From the NCBI RefSeq assembly GCF_038095555.1, contig NZ_CP124591.1, positions 1,550,001-1,614,000 of the forward strand: a stretch of 64,000 nt of DNA, given 5' to 3'. Positions 51,966-60,788 of the stretch are shown here, piece by piece; within the stretch, counting starts at the first letter, position 1, and every line of letters starts with the position of its first letter. The position numbers were made by a program, and so were the translations under genes. A model generated the notes under the pieces. The model saw only the letters and a list, made by a program, of their open reading frames with translations, was not told the origin of the DNA and did no database searches. The stretch comes from Macrococcoides psychrotolerans. GTDB taxonomy: Bacteria; Bacillota; Bacilli; Staphylococcales; Staphylococcaceae.

Positions 51966-53504
51966 CTATTTTTTATATTCAACGTTGTATAAATCATGTC
52001 GTCTATCGCGTAATTGTCTTACTGTTCCATTCTCTCGTCCACGGCGTAATACTTCAAGGTCAATATCACCAATAACAACCATTTCTACGTTCTCACCTGT
52101 TTCACCTACAATACCATCTCTTGCAAAGCCAAAGTCACTTGGTGAATAAATACCCGAACCTGAATACTGGATATCCATGTTTTCAGTTTGTGGTAAATTC
52201 CCGCACGTTCCACTTGTTACTGTGTAGATCTGATTTTCAATCGCGCGTGCCATCGAACAATACTTCACGCGTAAATAACTTTGTCTGTCTTCAGTTGAGA
52301 ATGGAGTGAAGATAATCTTAGCACCTTTCTCTGTAGCAATACGCGCCATCTCAGGAAACTCAGAATCATAACAAATCTGAATCGCAATCTTACCACAATC
52401 TGTATCAAATACTTCTACGTCATTGCCTGGAGAAATCCCCCACCATCTACGTTCATTTGGTGTAACGTGAATCTTGTACTGTTTCTCGATTGAACCGTCA
52501 CGACGGAATAAGTATGAAATGTTGTAGATTTCATCCTCTTCTTCAACGAAGTGACTACCACCAATAATATTAATATTGTAACGTACGGCAAATTCATTAA
52601 ACATCTCAATATACTGTTCAGTATATTTCGTAAGTTGACGAATGGATTCTGCTGGATTACGTTTCTCATCAAAACTCATCAGTTGTGTCGTAAGTAATTC
52701 AGGGAATACAACGAAGTCACTTTCAGCATCATATGCCACATCAACAAAGTATTCAATCTGGTTTGCAAACTCTTCAAACGAATCAATTTTACGCATCATA
52801 TAGTTAACCGTACAAATACGGACAGGGTCACTTGTCTTAAAGTGAATGTTTGATTTAGCAACGTAATCCGGGTTGTTCCATTCCATTAATGTTGCATACT
52901 TACTTGAATTCACATCATCCTTTAGATAATTTGGGTTGATACGCATTAAAGTAAATCCATTCATATACTGGAATGTCAATACTGGGTCTTTAATCTTATG
53001 CTTCATCACATCGTTAACATATTCTCTTGGTGTGAGTTCATCCTGATATTTATGATAATTTGGAATGCGTCCACCAATAATGATTGATTTTAAATTCAAT
53101 TCATAAGCGATTTCTCGACGTGCCTCATAAAGACGTTGACCTACTCTCATCCCACGATAATCAGGATGAACCATCACTTCTATACCATATAAGTTATGCC
53201 CGTGGTCATTGTGGTTCGTAATATAACCATTATCTGTAATACTATCCCACGTATGACGGTCATCATACTCATCGAAATTAATGATTAAACTTGAACAACT
53301 TCCGATAATTTTACCATCATACTCAATAACCATCTGTCCGCGTGGAAATAAATTAATATGGGACTCAAGATGTTCTTTCTTCCACGGTTCCATCCCCGGG
53401 AAGCATATGTTTTGTAAGGCGATAATCTCGTCGATATCATCTTTGGTCATCTGTCGCGCCTCGATTGATTTATTAAACTTATCTAAATTTATTTCTTCTG
53501 TCAT
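51966..53504 (-). CDS. GNAT acetyltransferase fused to carbon-nitrogen hydrolase (YhcX-like)
   Basis: 512 residues. The N-terminal part (about 14-200) is a GNAT fold with VMVHPDYRGMRVGQRLYEAR as the acetyl-CoA loop. The C-terminal part (about 220-500) is a nitrilase-superfamily amidase with Glu in VFPELL, Lys in EKQYKIHVTPNERR and Cys in IQICYDSEFPE, i.e. an intact E-K-C triad. B. subtilis YhcX has the same architecture and the same neighbourhood. First gene of the airSR transcript. The substrate is unknown. Confidence 0.9.
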   Translation of the reverse strand: MTEEINLDKFNKSIEARQMTKDDIDEIIALQNICFPGMEPWKKEHLESHINLFPRGQMVIEYDGKIIGSCSSLIINFDEYDDRHTWDSITDNGYITNHNDHGHNLYGIEVMVHPDYRGMRVGQRLYEARREIAYELNLKSIIIGGRIPNYHKYQDELTPREYVNDVMKHKIKDPVLTFQYMNGFTLMRINPNYLKDDVNSSKYATLMEWNNPDYVAKSNIHFKTSDPVRICTVNYMMRKIDSFEEFANQIEYFVDVAYDAESDFVVFPELLTTQLMSFDEKRNPAESIRQLTKYTEQYIEMFNEFAVRYNINIIGGSHFVEEEDEIYNISYLFRRDGSIEKQYKIHVTPNERRWWGISPGNDVEVFDTDCGKIAIQICYDSEFPEMARIATEKGAKIIFTPFSTEDRQSYLRVKYCSMARAIENQIYTVTSGTCGNLPQTENMDIQYSGSGIYSPSDFGFARDGIVGETGENVEMVVIGDIDLEVLRRGRENGTVRQLRDRRHDLYNVEYKK

Positions 53505-53612
53505 GTATATTCTCCTCTATTTGCTCTATAATAATAAATAGACAAATCATTTTATTAGTCTATAATTTATACCCTATTATTATAGACGATAAAAGTGAAT
53601 AGGAGAAAATAT

Positions 53613-54434
53613 ATGAAATTACGTGTAATAGAAGAATGGAATAATATGACGATTGAGGCATTGCTTAAACATTTACAAATACCAAAGAAGCCGACACATG
53701 AGCTACGTATGTCTAAAGCAATTACGATAAATGGTGCAGCTGCTACATTTCGCGATACGTTAAGTACTGGAGATGAACTCTACTTACCTGTTGCAGAAGA
53801 AAAGAGCAATTATAAATCAAGCTATCGCATGTGCGAAGTGAAATATGAAGATGATTATTTAGCGATACTCGTTAAACCAAAGGGTGTTAAGACACATCCA
53901 AATGATATGAGTGAGTCAAATACGTTGTTAAACCATGCAATTTATACACTCGATTCAGAATATGTGGAACCGATACATCGTCTCGACCAGGAAACTGTCG
54001 GCTTATTACTTGTCGCTAAAAATCCATTTATCAAAAAGATACTAGACCGTATGCTAGAAGAACGATTAATCAAGCGTACATATCGTGCGAAAGTTAAGAG
54101 TCACCTACCATTGAAGAATCAGACGATCGATATGCCAATCGGTAAAGACAAGTTCCATCCAAATAAACGCCGTGTTTCGCAAACAGGCGACCGAGCAGTT
54201 ACACATATCGTAAGCTCTAAAGCGAATGGCGACGGTACTGCAGATGTCGAACTGCAGCTTGAAACAGGACGTACACACCAGATTAGAGTACATCTTGCTG
54301 AAATCGGACATCCCGTTATCGGAGACCCACTATACAGTGATTCACACCTACGTCAACTCGCGCTAGAAAGCTATAAACTAGAGTTTGTACATCCATTTAC
54401 CGGAGAGACTGTTGCAGCAACATTAGAGCAATAG
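53613..54434 (+). CDS. RluA-family pseudouridine synthase
   Basis: 273 residues from the ATG at 53613 (TAGGAG upstream); an upstream in-frame ATG lacks a site. A short S4-like N-terminal region precedes the catalytic domain with HRLDQETVGLLLVAKN (catalytic Asp in R-L-D-x-x-T) and LETGRTHQIRVHLAEIGHPV. The usual R-L-D-x-x-T-S-G-L has V for S here, a mild change. It modifies uridines in rRNA or tRNA; the target site cannot be told from sequence. Confidence 0.92.
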   Translation: MKLRVIEEWNNMTIEALLKHLQIPKKPTHELRMSKAITINGAAATFRDTLSTGDELYLPVAEEKSNYKSSYRMCEVKYEDDYLAILVKPKGVKTHPNDMSESNTLLNHAIYTLDSEYVEPIHRLDQETVGLLLVAKNPFIKKILDRMLEERLIKRTYRAKVKSHLPLKNQTIDMPIGKDKFHPNKRRVSQTGDRAVTHIVSSKANGDGTADVELQLETGRTHQIRVHLAEIGHPVIGDPLYSDSHLRQLALESYKLEFVHPFTGETVAATLEQ

Positions 54435-54493
54435 TTTTGCATAATGTATAGTGATTCACTATGATATAGATATCAATATTTAGGAGGATCAAA

Positions 54494-55108
54494 ATGATAG
54501 CCACAGATATACAAGAGAAATTACTGACACGCCGCGCAGTGAAACAATACGATCCAGCGTTCAAACTTTCTCAGGATGAAATACTAAACTTACTCGACGC
54601 TGCAAATAAAGCACCGTCAGCATGGAATCTACAACATTGGAAGTTTATGGTTGTTCACTCAGATGAAGGTAAACAGAAGTTACTTCCTATCGCCTTTAAC
54701 CAGCAACAAATTGTTGATGCAAGTGCGGTTATCGTAATTTTAGGTGATAAAGAGGCAAATAAGAATATCGATGAAATTTGCGCACCAGATATCCAAAAAG
54801 GACGCATGACTAGTGAGATTAAAGAACGTCTCGCAAGTCAGGTGAACAATGTGTATCAAAATGAACATTATGCTTATGAGGCAGCAGTAATGAACTCTAC
54901 ATTCCCTGCAATGCAGATTATGAACTTTGCAACGTTACGCGATCTAGGCTCATGTGCCATCGGTGGATTCAACCGTACACAATTAATTGAATCGTTCAAT
55001 ATCGACGAGCGCTATGTTCCAACAATGCTAATCACTGTTGGAAAGTCTATTAAGACCCCGCGTGAAACAGACAGAAGAGACGTACAGACTATTACAGAAT
55101 TTCATTAA
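54494..55108 (+). CDS. Nitroreductase-family FMN oxidoreductase
   Basis: 204 residues with TAGGAGG before the ATG. The FMN-binding RRAVKQYDP near the start, APSAWNLQHWKFMVV (about 43-57) and the DLGSCAIGGF motif near 157-166 identify a nitroreductase-superfamily NAD(P)H oxidoreductase. The substrate is not predictable. It precedes a strong terminator and the copy-B hairpin element. Confidence 0.9.
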   Translation: MIATDIQEKLLTRRAVKQYDPAFKLSQDEILNLLDAANKAPSAWNLQHWKFMVVHSDEGKQKLLPIAFNQQQIVDASAVIVILGDKEANKNIDEICAPDIQKGRMTSEIKERLASQVNNVYQNEHYAYEAAVMNSTFPAMQIMNFATLRDLGSCAIGGFNRTQLIESFNIDERYVPTMLITVGKSIKTPRETDRRDVQTITEFH

Positions 55109-55123
55109 AAAGAAAAGACACGA

Positions 55124-55163
55124 AAAAATAGGCAGGAAACTTATAAGTTTCCTGCCTATTTTT
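55124..55163. terminator. Bidirectional terminator after the nitroreductase gene
   Basis: A 19-bp stem pairs 55124-55142 with 55145-55163 (core AAATAGGCAGGAAACTT) around a two-base loop, with A and T runs on either side. Confidence 0.92.
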
Positions 55164-55194
55164 CATGCTTAAACGCTCGTGTCACGACCTTTTG

Positions 55195-55306
55195 ACGGCG
55201 TTCCAAAAGTTGTCACTACGACAAAACCCGAACAATGCAGAAAACAAAGAACATTTTCTTTGCACCGTTCTGGTTTTGCTTGTGGCAGAACACTTCTGTC
55301 ACGACC
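55195..55306. repeat. Imperfect palindromic hairpin element, copy B
   Basis: A 57-base core (55222-55278) matches copy A at 19144-19200 in length and much of its sequence (CAAAACCCG, GCAGAAAACAAA, CATTTTCTT, GGTTTTGCTT, CAGAACAC). The outer parts are also alignable. A perfect 13-bp direct repeat TGTCACGACCTTT lies at 55180-55192 and 55297-55309, the second copy covering the ppk stop codon. It sits between converging genes. Confidence 0.75.
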
Positions 55307-55307
55307 T

Positions 55308-57485
55308 TTAGTTACGTTTTAGTTTATTCTTCACAAACCCTAATAATTTTGCACGTTTACTCATCATCGGTTTATGCATGACTTCTTTCGGTCTGATAAA
55401 CGAACGTTTAAATTCCTCTGCTCGATATATCAATTCATCTTGTGAATTAATCGCACGTGCATCATTCCTTACATAATGATATATACCATTTGAATCTTGC
55501 TCACGTGCTTTTTGATTATCTTCTAGCTGCAGATTTAATATATCTTTTAATTCCTCTACAATCTTGCTATCAATAATTGGGAATAAGATTTCTACACGTT
55601 TAATCATATTGCGTGTCATCATATCTGCTGAGGATAAGTACATCTTCTCTTCCCCATTATGATAGAAGTAATAAATTCTTGAATGCTCAAGGAATCGTCC
55701 TACAATGCTGATGACACGAATGTTCTCACTTACACCAGGAATTCCTGGTTTCAAGCAGCATATTCCTCGAATAATCAGTTTTACTTGAACACCGGCGTTA
55801 CTCGCTTCATATAACTTCTTAATTACCGTCTTATCCGTTAACGAGTTCATCTTCGCAATGATCAGTCCATTTCCGTGCTGTTTCTGACACTCAATCTCCC
55901 GATCGATATGTTCAATAAATTCATCACGAATCTCAAATGGTGCAACATGTAATCGCTTATAAGTCGGTTTCTCAGAGTAACCACTTAAGTAATTGAAGAA
56001 GTTCATCGCATCTTCTCCAATTTCTTTATTCGTCGTAATGATACCCATATCTGTATAGATTTTAGCTGTTTTATCGTTATAGTTCCCTGTTCCTAAATGA
56101 ACATATGATACCATTTCATCATTTACTTTCTTAACGACTAACGTAATTTTACTGTGTGTTTTAAGGTGTGTCATACCGTAAATAACGTGACATCCCGCTT
56201 CTTCAAGCATACGTGCCCAGTGTACGTTATTCTCTTCGTCAAAACGTGCCTTCAGCTCAACAAGCACCGTCACTTGTTTACCCGCCTCAGCTGCATTTTT
56301 CAGTGCATCAATAATCGGTGAGTCGCTTGATACACGGTATAGCGTCTGTTTAATCGCCAATGTATTCGGGTCTTCAGACGCTTCTTTAATAAAATCCACA
56401 ATCGGCTGGAAAGATTCATATGGATGATGAAAGAATATATCACGCTTTAAAGCTTCAGCATAAAGCTCACCATTTCCAAGATACTTCGGCGGACATGGTT
56501 CAAATGGCTTAAAGGCAAGTTGAGGGTAGCGTTTCTCTATCATTCCTGATAATTGGAATAACATCGTTAAATCTAGTGGCCCTTCAAGTTTATATACATC
56601 ACGATCCTCAATTTCAAGTTCATCCTTTAAAAATGACGCATTGATTGACATATCCTGTCGCGTATCAATCTCAAGACGCACAGCCGCACCACTTTTACGC
56701 TTCTTAAGAAATTTCTCTATTTCAATCAGAAGATCCTCTGCTCCATCTTCATGAATTGTTAGATCTGCGTTACGCGTAATACGGAAAGCAAATGTACGCG
56801 TTACTTGATAGCCGTGAAACAGCTTATGAATAAAATGTGTGATAACATCTTCCAATAGAACATATACTGTTTTTTCACCATTTGTCAATTCAATAATTCG
56901 GTTAAGTAAAGCTGGAATCTGGACGATCGCTGATTTCTTCTCACCACTATCCGTCACTACATCGACAAATATGTTTAACGATTTATTAGATAACTTTGGA
57001 AATGGTCGGTATGCATCAATTCCAAGCGGCGTTAATGTCGGAAGAATCTCGAAGTTGAACTTCTTTTCAATGATGCTATAACTTTCTGGTGATAATTCAT
57101 CCACCGATTTGAAGTACACATTGTACCCTTCAAGATCACGAATTAACGCATGATATTGATCATACTGCATCTTCACATTATCTCTATTTGCCTTATCAAT
57201 CGCAATCAGCTGTTCTGTCGGTGTCATCTGCGTCTTATTCTCTGGTTCACTGAATCCCATCGTTACCTGATCTTTCAGGCCACCCACACGAACCATAAAA
57301 AATTCATCTAAGTTTGAACTGGCGATTGCTAAAAATTTAATACGTTCAAGTAATGGGTTCTTCTGATCAAATGCCTCTTCTATGACTCTACGGTTAAAAT
57401 CAACCCAGCTCACTTCGCGATTATTATAATATGCTTTATTCCCTAAATCTAAATTCTGTTTCATCATCATCACGTCCACTTTCAT
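55308..57485 (-). CDS. ppk: Polyphosphate kinase 1
   Basis: 725 residues, full length PPK1. It polymerises ATP gamma-phosphate into polyphosphate. An N-terminal domain (KAYYNNREVSWVDFNRRV) and two catalytic C-terminal domains follow; the autophosphorylated His lies in THLKTHSKITLVV, and HSRIYYFYHNGEEKMYLSSA is the second phosphate-site motif. The start is uncertain: ATG at 57485 or one of several downstream in V-D-V-M-M-M-K. It follows ppx by 34 bases. Confidence 0.95.
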   Translation of the reverse strand: MKVDVMMMKQNLDLGNKAYYNNREVSWVDFNRRVIEEAFDQKNPLLERIKFLAIASSNLDEFFMVRVGGLKDQVTMGFSEPENKTQMTPTEQLIAIDKANRDNVKMQYDQYHALIRDLEGYNVYFKSVDELSPESYSIIEKKFNFEILPTLTPLGIDAYRPFPKLSNKSLNIFVDVVTDSGEKKSAIVQIPALLNRIIELTNGEKTVYVLLEDVITHFIHKLFHGYQVTRTFAFRITRNADLTIHEDGAEDLLIEIEKFLKKRKSGAAVRLEIDTRQDMSINASFLKDELEIEDRDVYKLEGPLDLTMLFQLSGMIEKRYPQLAFKPFEPCPPKYLGNGELYAEALKRDIFFHHPYESFQPIVDFIKEASEDPNTLAIKQTLYRVSSDSPIIDALKNAAEAGKQVTVLVELKARFDEENNVHWARMLEEAGCHVIYGMTHLKTHSKITLVVKKVNDEMVSYVHLGTGNYNDKTAKIYTDMGIITTNKEIGEDAMNFFNYLSGYSEKPTYKRLHVAPFEIRDEFIEHIDREIECQKQHGNGLIIAKMNSLTDKTVIKKLYEASNAGVQVKLIIRGICCLKPGIPGVSENIRVISIVGRFLEHSRIYYFYHNGEEKMYLSSADMMTRNMIKRVEILFPIIDSKIVEELKDILNLQLEDNQKAREQDSNGIYHYVRNDARAINSQDELIYRAEEFKRSFIRPKEVMHKPMMSKRAKLLGFVKNKLKRN

Positions 57486-57519
57486 GTTTTCATAATTCTG
57501 CCTATTCTACTGTACCGAA

Positions 57520-59052
57520 TTAATGTAAAGCTTTTGTAAATATGAGGTTAATTTTAGATTTAATTATTTTTTCGATATGTTTCTTCTGTCTCTCTGTCTG
57601 ATATTCTTCAGCTATTGGATCTCCGTTGTATTCGATGATTAGATTATATTTATCGTCATTCTTCTCAAAATAAAGTGATTCGACGATATTGGTATTGCTG
57701 ATATTTAATGCATGTGAAAACTTCAGAATGCTGCCAAGCATCTGGATGACATCTTTCTCATCACTGTTAAACCATTTCGTTTCATCTTCATAGAACTTCA
57801 GTAAAGATTTATTCTTATAACTGGAGAGTAAAGCGAGTTTCACGCGATTTTTGTGACTGATACCATTTAAACTTGAGTTTGAAAGAATATAATATGTGTG
57901 CTGGCTCGCTGCATCAGAATCGATATAGCTTCCTAAATAGTAAAGGTACGCAGCATGCTTTAAGAAAGTCTTGTCCTTTTTATTTCCTTTGATCAAGTCA
58001 TGCTTTTCCATTTCGTAATATAGCGTCTCTGCAATCATGGTACGCTGCATTGCTTCATCGTGCTTGATATTGTAATCACTCGCTAAGTTACGTAATGAAT
58101 CTTTAAATACATTATCTTTATCAAACGGTAGTACGTATTCTTTTTCAAGAACTTTCATAATGACACCTTCACGTAATCCTTTACGGGAAAAGATGAATTC
58201 CGTCGCATCTACTTCGTCGAACAGCGTATTAAATAACACACAAGATGGTACGATAATATCTTGACGATCGCGACTCAAGCCATCCAGGTCTTCAAGTTCG
58301 TCTTTAGGGGTATGAATTAACGTCTTAAATACGAGTTCAAGATCTTTCTCTTTCATACCATAACCATGTACACCCGCAATCGGATATTCAGTTAATGATT
58401 GGTGAATACGTGCGATATTTCGCGCAGAACCACCAATTGCAATAATTGGACATTTACGTTTTTCGAGCCACTTTAAGCTTTCTATTTCATTCTTAATATA
58501 TTCACCCGCTGCTTTAATCGCTTCTTTATCATTATGTTCCTTGCCGTCAAAGAACAGTTTCTGTAACGTTACGACACCGAATGGAAAACTATGTGAAAAC
58601 TTAAGTTCCTTATCTTCAAAATAAGTTACTTCTGTACTTCCCCCACCGATATCTACAGTTACACCATCTGCATAGTCCAGTGTATTAATCACTGCATAGT
58701 AGCCATAGAATGCTTCTTCCTGTTCAGTAATAATGCGCACATCTATTGCAGTTTCTTCCTTCACGCGTGCGCTAATTGCCTCAATATTAGACGATTGACG
58801 TACAGCTGCTGTCGCTACTGGGTAAAGTGCATCTACTTTAAACTTATCAGCAACTTTCTGAAAGCTTTGTAACGTATCACAAAGTACAGCGATTCCTTTA
58901 TCCGACATTACCTTATCTGCATCAAGATATTGATACAGTCGTGCAGGCGTCTTGATATTCTGTAATTCCTGTAATCCTGCTTCAACTGAATAATCAAAGA
59001 TTACAAGTCTGATTGTATTTGATCCTATATCTACTAATCCAATTCTCTTCAT
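57520..59052 (-). CDS. ppx: Exopolyphosphatase (Ppx/GppA family)
   Basis: 510 residues. The sugar-kinase/actin-fold motifs LVDIGSNTIRLVIFD at the start and VTVDIGGGSTEVTYF near 145-155 are present, and a C-terminal HD-like region (KTFLKHAAYLYYLGSYID) completes the long Ppx form. It degrades polyphosphate and possibly pppGpp. It lies 20 bases after fumC and 34 bases before ppk on one strand, so the three may share a transcript. Synthesis and breakdown of polyphosphate are thus coupled genetically. Confidence 0.93.
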   Translation of the reverse strand: MKRIGLVDIGSNTIRLVIFDYSVEAGLQELQNIKTPARLYQYLDADKVMSDKGIAVLCDTLQSFQKVADKFKVDALYPVATAAVRQSSNIEAISARVKEETAIDVRIITEQEEAFYGYYAVINTLDYADGVTVDIGGGSTEVTYFEDKELKFSHSFPFGVVTLQKLFFDGKEHNDKEAIKAAGEYIKNEIESLKWLEKRKCPIIAIGGSARNIARIHQSLTEYPIAGVHGYGMKEKDLELVFKTLIHTPKDELEDLDGLSRDRQDIIVPSCVLFNTLFDEVDATEFIFSRKGLREGVIMKVLEKEYVLPFDKDNVFKDSLRNLASDYNIKHDEAMQRTMIAETLYYEMEKHDLIKGNKKDKTFLKHAAYLYYLGSYIDSDAASQHTYYILSNSSLNGISHKNRVKLALLSSYKNKSLLKFYEDETKWFNSDEKDVIQMLGSILKFSHALNISNTNIVESLYFEKNDDKYNLIIEYNGDPIAEEYQTERQKKHIEKIIKSKINLIFTKALH

Positions 59053-59072
59053 GATTACCTGCCCTTCACTTC

Positions 59073-60458
59073 TTATTTCGGATGAATCATTTCCTCTGGT
59101 TTAATCCATTCGTTAAACTGTTCTTCTGTTAGATAACCACTCTTAAGTGCAGATGCTTTTAATGTTAGGCCTTCTTTATGTGCAGTCTTCGCAATATATG
59201 CTGCTTTCTCATATCCGATATGCGGGTTCAATGCTGTTACTAACATTAAAGATTCGTTTAAATATTTCGTAATATTCTCTTCAATCGGCTCGATGCCTAC
59301 AGCACAATTATCATTAAATGATTGCATACCATCCGTTAATAAGTAGATCGATTGTAACGTGTTATACATAATCACAGGTTTAAATACATTAAGTTCGAAG
59401 TTCCCTTGACTTGCCGCAATACCAACCGCTGCATCGTTCCCCATAACTTGCACCGCAACCATCGTTAACATCTCAGACTGCGTCGGGTTTACTTTACCTG
59501 GCATAATTGAAGAACCTGGCTCGTTTTCAGGAATAGAAATTTCAGCTAAACCAGCACGAGGTCCTGATGACAGCCAGCGTACGTCATTTGCAATCTTCAT
59601 TAAATCAGCTGCTAACGCCTTTAATGCGCCGTGAACAAACGTTACTTCATCATGTGCAGTTAGTGCGTGGAACTTATTTGGAGATGAAATAAAGTCATAT
59701 CCTGTTTGTTCACCAATTTGTTTTGCAACACGGTCACCAAATTCAGGGTGAGCATTAATTCCTGTACCAACTGCAGTGCCACCAATCGCAAGGTTTAATA
59801 ATTCTTTCTTAGAAGTATTGAGTAGCTCCTCACATTTATCTAACATAAAGCGCCAACCTGAAACTTCTTGTCCTAATGTTAAAGGTGTTGCATCTTGTAA
59901 ATGCGTACGACCAATCTTGATAATTGACGCGAACTTTTCTTCTTTTTCTTTTAAAGTGTTACGCAATGTATTTAAAGAAGGTAATAATTTAGCTTCAATT
60001 TCGTGGAATAATGCAACATGCATCGCTGTCGGATACGTGTCATTAGAGCTTTGTGATTTATTAACATCATCGTTCGGATGAACTGTTTCATCGCTTCTAG
60101 CTTCCTTTAAATAATTGTTCGCAACAAATGCTACAACCTCGTTAACGTTCATATTGCTTTGTGTACCACTACCTGTCTGCCAGACAACTAATGGGAAGTG
60201 TGCATCTAATTTCCCGCTCAATACATCATCACATGCTTTAACGATAGCGTCACTCTTAGCATCTGATAATTTCCCTAATCCTTTGTTTACAATTGCTGCC
60301 GCTTTCTTTAAATGTGCAAAGCCATATACCACTTCAATTGGCATCTGTTCTTTACCTACTGGAAAGTTCTGTTTACTACGCTGTGTCTGGGCACCCCAGA
60401 ACTTATCTGCAGGTACTTCAATTTCTCCAAATGTATCGTGTTCAATTCTAAATGACAT
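59073..60458 (-). CDS. fumC: Fumarate hydratase, class II
   Basis: 461 residues. Interconverts fumarate and malate in the TCA cycle. SGTQSNMNVNEV, TYPTAMHVA and the flexible loop GSSIMPGKVNPTQSE are all present, matching class II fumarases rather than argininosuccinate lyase or aspartase in the GTGINAHPEFG region. A candidate CcpA site lies 42-55 bases upstream. Confidence 0.97.
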   Translation of the reverse strand: MSFRIEHDTFGEIEVPADKFWGAQTQRSKQNFPVGKEQMPIEVVYGFAHLKKAAAIVNKGLGKLSDAKSDAIVKACDDVLSGKLDAHFPLVVWQTGSGTQSNMNVNEVVAFVANNYLKEARSDETVHPNDDVNKSQSSNDTYPTAMHVALFHEIEAKLLPSLNTLRNTLKEKEEKFASIIKIGRTHLQDATPLTLGQEVSGWRFMLDKCEELLNTSKKELLNLAIGGTAVGTGINAHPEFGDRVAKQIGEQTGYDFISSPNKFHALTAHDEVTFVHGALKALAADLMKIANDVRWLSSGPRAGLAEISIPENEPGSSIMPGKVNPTQSEMLTMVAVQVMGNDAAVGIAASQGNFELNVFKPVIMYNTLQSIYLLTDGMQSFNDNCAVGIEPIEENITKYLNESLMLVTALNPHIGYEKAAYIAKTAHKEGLTLKASALKSGYLTEEQFNEWIKPEEMIHPK

Positions 60459-60499
60459 GTTATTCTCCCCTTATCTCTTTTATACTTATATTTTACATT

Positions 60500-60513
60500 A
60501 AATAACGCTTTCA
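60500..60513 (-). promoter_or_regulatory. Candidate cre (CcpA) site upstream of fumC
   Basis: The minus strand reads TGAAAGCGTTATTT, matching the cre consensus TGWAANCGNTNWCA at all but the last two positions. TCA-cycle genes are commonly CcpA targets in Firmicutes; regulation here is inferred. Confidence 0.42.
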
Positions 60514-60529
60514 TTCATTAATAATTAAC

Positions 60530-60563
60530 AAAAAAATCAGAATACATATCATGTATTCTGATT
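60530..60563 (-). terminator. Terminator of the small acidic protein gene
   Basis: AATCAGAATACAT (60535-60547) pairs perfectly with ATGTATTCTGATT (60551-60563); seven T follow on the minus strand. Confidence 0.85.
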
Positions 60564-60568
60564 CTTAA

Positions 60569-60709
60569 TTACGCTTCGTCATCTTGCTTTTCTTCATGAT
60601 CTTCGGCGTTCTGTTCTGATATTTGTTCCATCTCTTTACCGAGCTCTACGACATCTTCAAAGTTAGTAACCATTTCATTTTCCTGATCTTCATAGCGATG
60701 AGTTGACAT
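60569..60709 (-). CDS. Small acidic protein (SAS053-like), 46 residues
   Basis: An ATG at 60709 behind AAAGGAGTG opens a 46-residue frame to the TAA at 60569. It begins MSTHRYEDQENEMVTNFEDV and continues with VELGKEMEQISEQNAED, then an Asp/Glu-rich tail. It has no membrane segment. The E-N-E-M-V and V-V-E-L-G-K-E-M-E-Q-I-S segments resemble what I recall of a small staphylococcal SAS053-type family of unknown function. It has its own terminator before fumC. Confidence 0.75.
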   Translation of the reverse strand: MSTHRYEDQENEMVTNFEDVVELGKEMEQISEQNAEDHEEKQDDEA

Positions 60710-60788
60710 AATTTAACACTCCTTTAACTAAAAGTTAATATTTGTTAACTATAATATAATCTGATACCAAACTATAAGGAGAATCCTC

